This document shows, in pieces, positions 58,085 through 64,000 of a stretch of 64,000 nucleotides of DNA. The stretch is from Ctenosaura bakeri (Eukaryota > Chordata > Lepidosauria > Squamata > Iguanidae). Where the stretch lies: assembly GCA_948474755.1 (NCBI GenBank), contig CAOLHI010000147.1:434001-498000 (forward strand), given 5' to 3'. The position numbers were made by a program, and so were the translations under genes. Positions within the stretch are counted from its first letter, which is position 1. Each line of letters opens with the position of its first letter. Below the pieces are notes generated by a model, which made no database searches, had not been told where the DNA came from, and saw only the letters and a list, made by a program, of their open reading frames with translations.

Positions 58085-60414
58085 TTTTGTTTTGTTTTGT
58101 TTTTTTTAATTTTATTAAACTATAACACAAAAACAAACGAAAAATAAAACACCATGTGTTATACATAATAGTGAATTAAAAAACAAACAAACAAAACAAA
58201 AAATTTTTTTCCTTCTTTTAAACAATGCAAACTTATATTATTGTTTTTCCTTTCCCCTAAAATCATAAACTTGTTCAGCTTGTTCCATTCATACAACTTA
58301 TACATTTTTGTTACGTATCTTCAATTCTTATTTTCATTATATTCATTTTTATTATTATACTTTCACTCTTAATTCAATATTTTTCACTCCCATTTAATCT
58401 CTTACTATTATTAATTATAAACTTATTACTTAATATCTCTAATAATAACCTCTCTCTAAAACCAATTACCTTTTAACTTTTTTTCCCCTTTTAAACATTG
58501 AACATCACATATCAAATTACATCTATAAATCACAAGTTTAACACACACAGATAATAAACAATATAAAAATACAAAATAAAAGATAAAAGTAATAATAAAA
58601 AAAAAAACCCACCCCCCAGAGCCAACTTTTTATTTAATCCACTTTCCAAAATTGCCATTCTTCTTTTAACAGGGTAGCATTACCATCTCTTTTCAGAACT
58701 TTTTCTAAAAATATTTTCCAAATTTCTTCAAAATCATTTGTTTTTACCAAACCTTTCATAAACCTAATTCTACATGTTAGTTTATCATTAATTGCAGTTT
58801 TCCACACTTCTTTATACCATTCTTCTATTTGAAATTTTTCATTTGTCTTCCATTTTTTTGCTATTATTAATCTCGCTGCAGTTAACAAATTTGTTATTAA
58901 TTCTTTCTTTGCCTGAGTACACTCCACCTTATTATATATGGACAACAACGCTATATTTGGACATACTGGTATTTCTAATCCTATAATCTCTTTTATCTCT
59001 TTAAAAACCTTTTGCCAAAATTCCTTTATCTTGTTGCAATTCCACCACATATGCATATATGTACCAATTTCTTGACATCCTCTCCAACACAATCTTGAAT
59101 ATTTCTCATCTATTTGATTTAATTTCACTGGAGTCAAGTACCATTTCCAAACTATTTTATAATAATTCTCTTTTATTCTTATTGATAATTTTTTTAAATG
59201 GCGTTGTTCCCAAATTTTTCTCCATTCTTGTATATCTATAGTTTGTACTGTCTCTTCCTCCCATATTTTTCTAAGATAATCCTCTTCTTGTTCTTTTGCT
59301 AATATTTTATATATTTCACTTGTTGTACCTTTTAGTATTTCATTTTCTTGCATATTTTCTCTTTGAATAATAATTTGTTCAAATTTAGTATATTCTTTAA
59401 AATCCTTAACATATCTTTTCATACTCTTTGTCCATTGCTCTAGTTGTATATAATTTAACCAAGATATCTTAGTTTCCTGCAATCTCTCTTTCATTCTTTC
59501 TTTATTTATCATTATTTTCATCCAATCTTTTAATCTGTATATTTTTTGTTTTTTTATTTCTTTCTCTATTATTTCTCTTAAATTTATTGGAAATTTTTCC
59601 ATCATTACTATCGGAGTTAATATTGATATATTCGGTATCAATTTTCTTTTATTTTTCTTCCATATTTCTATTATATTTTTTATAAAAGGATTTTCTATTT
59701 TTTCCATTTCTTTCTTCGAAAAATTCCTAAAAAATATATTCTCTAATTTCATCTCAATATTCTTATCTTCTGTCTCTAACCAATCTAAATCGCCGTTTTC
59801 TGAAACTCCATCTATGATATATCTCAATTGATTTGCATAATAATACCATTTTAAATTTGGAAGTCCCAGGCCACCTTCTTTTTGACTTTTATACCAATAT
59901 TTCTTGTTAATCCTCGATTTCTTATTTCCATTACAAAAATTATTTAATATCTTTTGCCACTCCTTTAACTCTTCCTCTGATACTTTTATTGGTAACATTC
60001 TAAACAAAAAATTAATTTTAGGTAAAATTTTCATTTTTACCACTGCTATTCTACCAAACCACGATAACTTTATATTTTTATAATCCTCTAATTTCCGTTT
60101 AATTTCTAATCTTAATTTCTTGAAATTTTTTTCTTGTAGTCCTTGTAAATTTTTTGTAATATCTATTCCTAAATATTTAATTGATTCTTTTACTTTAAGT
60201 AATCCTCTTTTACTACTTATACATTTTTGTACTTCTTCTTTAGTATAATTAAATAACATTATTTCTGATTTGGCCCAATTTATTTTCAATCCTGTCTTCT
60301 CCCCAAACTCTTTTAAATGTTTATCTATTCTATCTATCTTTTCAACCGGATCTTTAATTGTCAACAATGTATCATCTGCAAATAAGCTTATTTTATTTTT
60401 CTCCTTAGCTCCAA
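58085..60414 (-). mobile_element. L1 LINE, 5'-truncated, young insertion
   Basis: The minus strand is open from about 60414 to 58634 (about 590 L1 codons), then a 3' UTR and an A-rich tail (AAAACAAAACAAAACAAAAA reversed at 58085-58110). ORF2 parts seen are the reverse transcriptase FADD motif (LFADDTLLT), a thumb region with YLGIDITKNL and LSWFGRIAVVKMKILPKINF, GGLGLPNLKWYYYANQLRYI, and the C-terminal Cys-rich region CWRGC...HMWWNC. The endonuclease and most of the reverse transcriptase are missing. The flanks carry the exact 17-bp duplication TACAGTGAATACACTGT (58068-58084 and 60415-60431). The apparent start Met at 60448 lies in flanking DNA. Confidence 0.93.
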
Positions 60415-60556
60415 TACAGTGAATACACTGTACAACAGCATGTCTCATCAGTGTAGGCTACTGGCTCTGATTCATTGAGGCAATCAATCCACTCAGGGTT
60501 TTAGTCTGAATTTTTAACAGCCTATCAGGAATGCTGAAATGTAACCCTATCCCATG

Positions 60557-60787
60557 AGAGCCAACGTGATGTAGTGATGTTGGACTACAACTCTAGAGTC
60601 CAGGATTCAAATCTGTAGTTGGCCATGGAAACCCACTGGCTGATCTTGGCCAAGTTATACTCTCTCAGACTAAGGCAAAGGCAAATCCCCTCTGAATAAA
60701 TCTTGCCAAGAAAACCCTTGATAGGTTTGCCTTAGGGTCTCCATAAGTTGGAAACAACTTGAAGACACACAACAACAATACCAACAA
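60557..60787 (+). mobile_element. tRNA-derived SINE
   Basis: GAGCCAACGTGATGTAGTG head, GGAAACCCACTGGCTGATC, CTCTGAATAAATCTTGCC, CTTAGGGTCTCCATAAGTTG and a CAACAACAATACC tail. Full length. Confidence 0.85.
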
Positions 60788-60954
60788 CTCTCAAATAAGT
60801 TCAGTACCTTGGATAGCTCCTTTAAAGCTCAGATAGAAACCTGGAGCCAATTCAGTGTCCCAGTGACATCTAAGACACCAACTTGAGTTTCATGTAACTC
60901 TCCCAACAAACTGAGATATATCTTTGAAGTTAAGCAATAATTATTGACTTGAAA

Positions 60955-61410
60955 AGGAGGTTGGCACCATGACCTGATGATCTCACAGCTGAATTCTACC
61001 AGGTATTTATGGATGAATTGGTACCACCATTAACAAGATTAATTGCTGGTTGCATTGTAGAAGAGTATATACCAAATTCTAAGAAGGAAGTACATTTTAG
61101 CATTAATTTCAAAAAACAGCTGAAGACACACAATCCTGAACCACACAGACCAATTAGCCTTTTACATTCGAATTGTTATTAAAAATAATTGCAAGATTTG
61201 CAAATTTATTAATAGTATTTCAACATATATTATGGGTGATCATAATGCATCTGTGAAAAAGGAGACAGCTATAACAACTGATATTAGAACTACAACAAAG
61301 ATGTTCAGTTTCTTTGAACAGCAAAAGGACCTGATCTGTTTTTATTTTGAGAATACTAAAAAAGCTTTCAACAGATTAAATTGCAGCCACTTTGGAATCT
61401 GTGCTGGGAG
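60955..61410 (+). pseudogene. Decayed L1 ORF2 (reverse transcriptase region)
   Basis: Reading the plus strand gives broken L1 reverse transcriptase phrases in order: DDLTAEFYQVFMDELVPPLT, PHRPISLL and ENTKKAFNRL, with several stops and frameshifts between. It is much older than the L1 at 58085-60414. Confidence 0.7.
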
Positions 61411-61540
61411 AAAGGTGGGATATCTACTATATAAAAGTCAAAGTTTGTGAGTGGGTTTGTCTGCATCAGGTAGGCGAAGACCTCATACAATTGGCTGTGT
61501 CGGGCGAGAAGACGTCATATGATTGGCTGAATGTAAAGAT

Positions 61541-61610
61541 GCTATGGAATCCTGGGGTTTAGGGAGGGGCCTTTAGAATTCTCAGCCTCAGAACTCTTGG
61601 GCCTCAGACC
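61541..61610. mobile_element. Palindromic MITE copy P14 (fragment)
   Basis: GCTATGGAATCCTGGGGTTT, GGGAGGGGCCTTTAGAATTC and CTCTTGGGCCTCAG match the interior of the long-form MITE. The ends are missing. Confidence 0.6.
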
Positions 61611-61869
61611 AGTTACTATGGAGATGAGGCCTAGCAGCAAGTAAGAAGACAGTGCATTCCCTCAGGAACCCAACCTCTGTATGTTAACAACTCTGAATAC
61701 AGGTTGGATTGGGGAATATGGGGATAAGTTACAGGTAGTGGACAAGACAGTTTGAGGAATTAGAGACACAGGATCTCAAATCTTTCTAACAAGTATTACC
61801 TATGAGAAAATAAAATCCTGGGCAATGCCAGGTATATAGGCTAGTAAATTAAATAAATCCATATATGTA

Positions 61870-62495
61870 GAGCCAGTGTGGTGTAGCAGTTTGAGTATTG
61901 GACTAGGACTCTGGGAAATTGGGGTAATCAAGAAGGATGTCGACAAGCTGGAACGTGTCCAGAGGAGGGCAACCAAAATGGTGAAGGGTCTGGAAACCAT
62001 GCCCTATGAAGAACGCCTTAGGGAGCTGGGTATGTTTAGTCTGCAGAAGAGAAGGTTAAGAGGGGACATGATAGCCATGTTTAAATATTTGAAGGGATGC
62101 CACGTAGAGGAAGGAGAGGGCTTGTTTTCTGCTGCTCCAGAGACTAGGACAAGGAGCAATGGATTCAAGCTGCAGGAAAGGAGATTCCACCTGAACCTCA
62201 GGAAGAACTTCCTGACGGTCAGAACTGTCCAGCAGTGGAATATGCTGCCTCGGAGTGTGGTACAGTCTCCTTCTTTGGAGGTTTTTAAGCAGAGTCTGGA
62301 TGGCCATCTATTGGGAATGCTTTGATGTGTGTTTCTGCCTAGCAGGGGGTTGGACTCGATGGCCCCTGGGGTCTCTTCCAACTCTGTGATTCTATGATTC
62401 TAATCCCCCTTTGTCTTGCCAAGAAAACCCTGTGACAGGTTCACCCCAGGGTCACCGTAAGTTAGAAATGACTTGAAACCGCACGACACACAGAG
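61870..62495 (+). mobile_element. tRNA-derived SINE split by a CR1 insertion
   Basis: The head GAGCCAGTGTGGTGTAGCAG and GGACTAGGACTCTGGGAAAT (61870-61916) is separated from its tail CTTGCCAAGAAAACCCTGTG and GTCACCGTAAGTTAGAAATG (62403-62495) by the CR1 at 61926-62402. The SINE is therefore older than the CR1. Confidence 0.8.
61926..62402 (+). mobile_element. CR1 LINE, 5'-truncated, inside a SINE
   Basis: The plus strand is open from before 61926 to 62325: [40 protein letters not shown] and [19 protein letters not shown]. It ends in the CR1 terminal repeat TGTGATTCTATGATTCTA. The intact frame and terminal repeat mark a recent copy. Confidence 0.9.
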
Positions 62496-63029
62496 CCATG
62501 TATCCCTGGGAGATTTCACCAAAAAAAAAAAAAAAGGAAACAAAGCAATAGATTTTACTGTTTAATAGATTTAATATATGAAACTCCTACAATAAGACTA
62601 AAAATTACTAAATTACCAAAATGGGATGACAAAGAGGAGTGTGGCAAAACAGTCTTCCTTGTTGTTATTTAATCTGTCTATTGAAATGTTAGTTATTAGT
62701 GCTAGAATGTCAGGCAGTATTGAACATCTGAAAATTGGAGAACAGACATAATCACTCCTCCAGGAACTGGTTTGCCCTTTTTTGGTGGGGAGGAGGTATG
62801 GTACATCAGTTTTTGGAAGGGATCTTTGGGAAGACTTTGTTATTAATTTCCCCCAAGCTGGCTTCAATGTATGGCAACCCTATGCAATCATGTTTTAACT
62901 TTATTTTGTTCAGTATAAATATGCAAGAGACTATTAGCAGTAGTACCTCAACAGTATGTTAAGGGTTGTTTCAATTTTTGAATATTTCAGAAGGTATTAA
63001 ATGAATATCTCATGCTGGGACAAAGGTGA

Positions 63030-63072
63030 GATTGATTGATCGATCAATCGATCAATCAATCAATCAATCAAT
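63030..63072. repeat. (GATT/GATC/AATC)n microsatellite
   Basis: TTGATTGATCGATCAATCG followed by repeated ATCA units. It lies about 100 bp upstream of exon-like module B. Confidence 0.88.
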
Positions 63073-63168
63073 ATATTTAAAATAGTAAATATTTTAATTT
63101 TTTTTAAAAAATGTATCAAAGTAAGATAATCAAATGCTTATGTTGTATTTCCAATTATTTTTATCCAG

Positions 63169-63237
63169 AAGTCCCAGGACTTCAACCACATTTTCCACTG
63201 GAATCTGCTCAGAAGTCTGCACTGAAGAATGCCACAG
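63169..63237 (+). CDS. Exon-like module B, unknown gene
   Basis: 69 nt with acceptor TTTATCCAG and donor ACAG|GTTAGC. As a phase-1 symmetric exon (2 nt, 22 codons, 1 nt) it reads VPGLQPHFPLESAQKSALKN then AT. It aligns with module A (57890-57967) at PG, LQ, P, ES and L, and the flanking intron also aligns (TGTTGTAT before, GTTAGCAAAAT after). I do not recognise the protein. It may be one of a series continuing to the right. Confidence 0.4.
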
Positions 63238-63420
63238 GTTAGCAAAATGTGGTGAATCTTGTTCTGAAACTTAACTGTGCCAAAACTCAGAAATAGCTGG
63301 TGTATGCAGGATCTTATTCCAAAGTGTTTTGCTGCCTAATCCACAAAATGAAGAGACCACACACAGGGCCTGGGTTGATCTAGGGCAATTTGTTAATGTT
63401 TGCCTAATTAACGTAAAGCT

Positions 63421-63487
63421 AGTAATGAATTTGAACTTAAACTTGGACTTGAATTTGAACTTAGCCTTGAACTTGACTTTGAATTTG
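63421..63487. repeat. Imperfect short-period minisatellite
   Basis: Six-base units of the TTGAAC/TTGAAT type are repeated about ten times with variation. The reverse strand reads as alternating Lys and Phe. Confidence 0.8.
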
Positions 63488-64000
63488 TGACCTGAGAAGG
63501 GGGGGTCGAGAGAACGGTTAGGCCAAGGCAAGGGTTACCTCCAGACCTCTTCCTCAGCCCACCTCGGGAAAGGTACCAGGCCCCAAAGCCAACCCATAAG
63601 GCTGGGTTAAAACTTCAGCCAGCCCTTTTCTGGAAGGTGAGCCCCTCAAACTGAACACCTCCCCTGTCTCACAATCCTATGGTAGGGGCCAACCATGCAT
63701 TTATCCTATACCAAAGGGTGCCATAGGTACTGACTAAAACTCTAAGACCCCCACCACCAGCAGCCATGGAGACCTATTTAATACCTAGTTAAAATGCTAC
63801 CCTGTGAAGCCAATTGCCCAATCCCTTGGCACAGTGTAGGGCAGGCGGGGAAAAAACAAAAACCCAAGGAAGGGAAAATTATTACCTGGCCCCAAAGCAA
63901 CACTAATCTTACACTGAAACCATTCGCCAGCAAACAAAGAGGCTGAGGAGGGAGCGGAGCGGCCCTAAAAGGGGGCTGCAGGCTCCGCCCTCTCCGTGTC
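63488..64000. other. Unidentified GC-richer segment at the right edge
   Basis: GC rises after 63480 and again at the very end (AGGGAGCGGAGCGGCCC, GGCTGCAGGCTCCGCCC). This may be the 5' part of a repeat or the edge of a CpG-rich element. No gene or named repeat was recognised. Confidence 0.3.

Noticed and set aside
60415..60448. Start Met and first residues of the 604-codon minus-strand ORF as part of an L1 protein
   Set aside because: These codons lie in the target duplication and host flank. The L1 begins at about 60414, so the ORF is a truncated element reading into flanking DNA.
61232..61450. 72-codon plus-strand ORF as a gene
   Set aside because: It is a piece of a decayed L1 reverse transcriptase region with stops on both sides.

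Overview
The window is nuclear DNA of a squamate reptile, probably a lizard. It holds long introns, GT-AG splice sites, two CpG-rich promoters, and a repeat set typical of squamates: a Sauria-type SINE, a 5S-rRNA-derived SINE, tRNA-derived SINEs, BovB/RTE, CR1 and L1 LINEs, and many small palindromic DNA elements. The taxon is inferred from the repeats; I cannot name the species.

Two protein genes are certain and lie head to head, the order known for human chromosome 13q12. On the minus strand, MTMR6 (phosphoinositide 3-phosphatase) contributes coding exons 1-8 (18001 down to 4351, residues 1-323). The exon carrying the catalytic Cys loop was not found and should lie beyond the left edge. On the plus strand, NUP58 (nucleoporin p58/p45) is complete: 16 coding exons from 23218 to 52499, 597 residues, in phase throughout, followed by a 3' UTR of about 2.4 kb. 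Exon 13 of NUP58 has a weak donor. Reading through it adds seven codons and a stop, and AATAAA signals lie about 5 kb downstream. This fits a short p45-like form lacking the C-terminal FG region.

Layout: 1-18.0 kb MTMR6 exons and introns with scattered repeats; 17.6-18.2 kb MTMR6 CpG island; 18.2-22.8 kb intergenic; 22.8-23.3 kb NUP58 CpG island; 23.2-54.9 kb NUP58; 54.9-64 kb downstream DNA with L1, CR1 and SINE insertions.

Three things stand out. First, about a dozen copies of a palindromic (foldback) MITE are packed into 16.99-24.24 kb around the two promoters, with only two degraded copies elsewhere. Five copies show 3-bp target duplications, one copy is nested in another, and the two arms of a copy share variants that other copies lack. 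Second, two homologous exon-like modules (57890-57967 and 63169-63237), both symmetric phase 1 with matching splice contexts, lie 5.3 kb apart downstream of NUP58 and belong to no gene I recognise. Third, a young 5'-truncated L1 with a perfect 17-bp target duplication sits between those modules.
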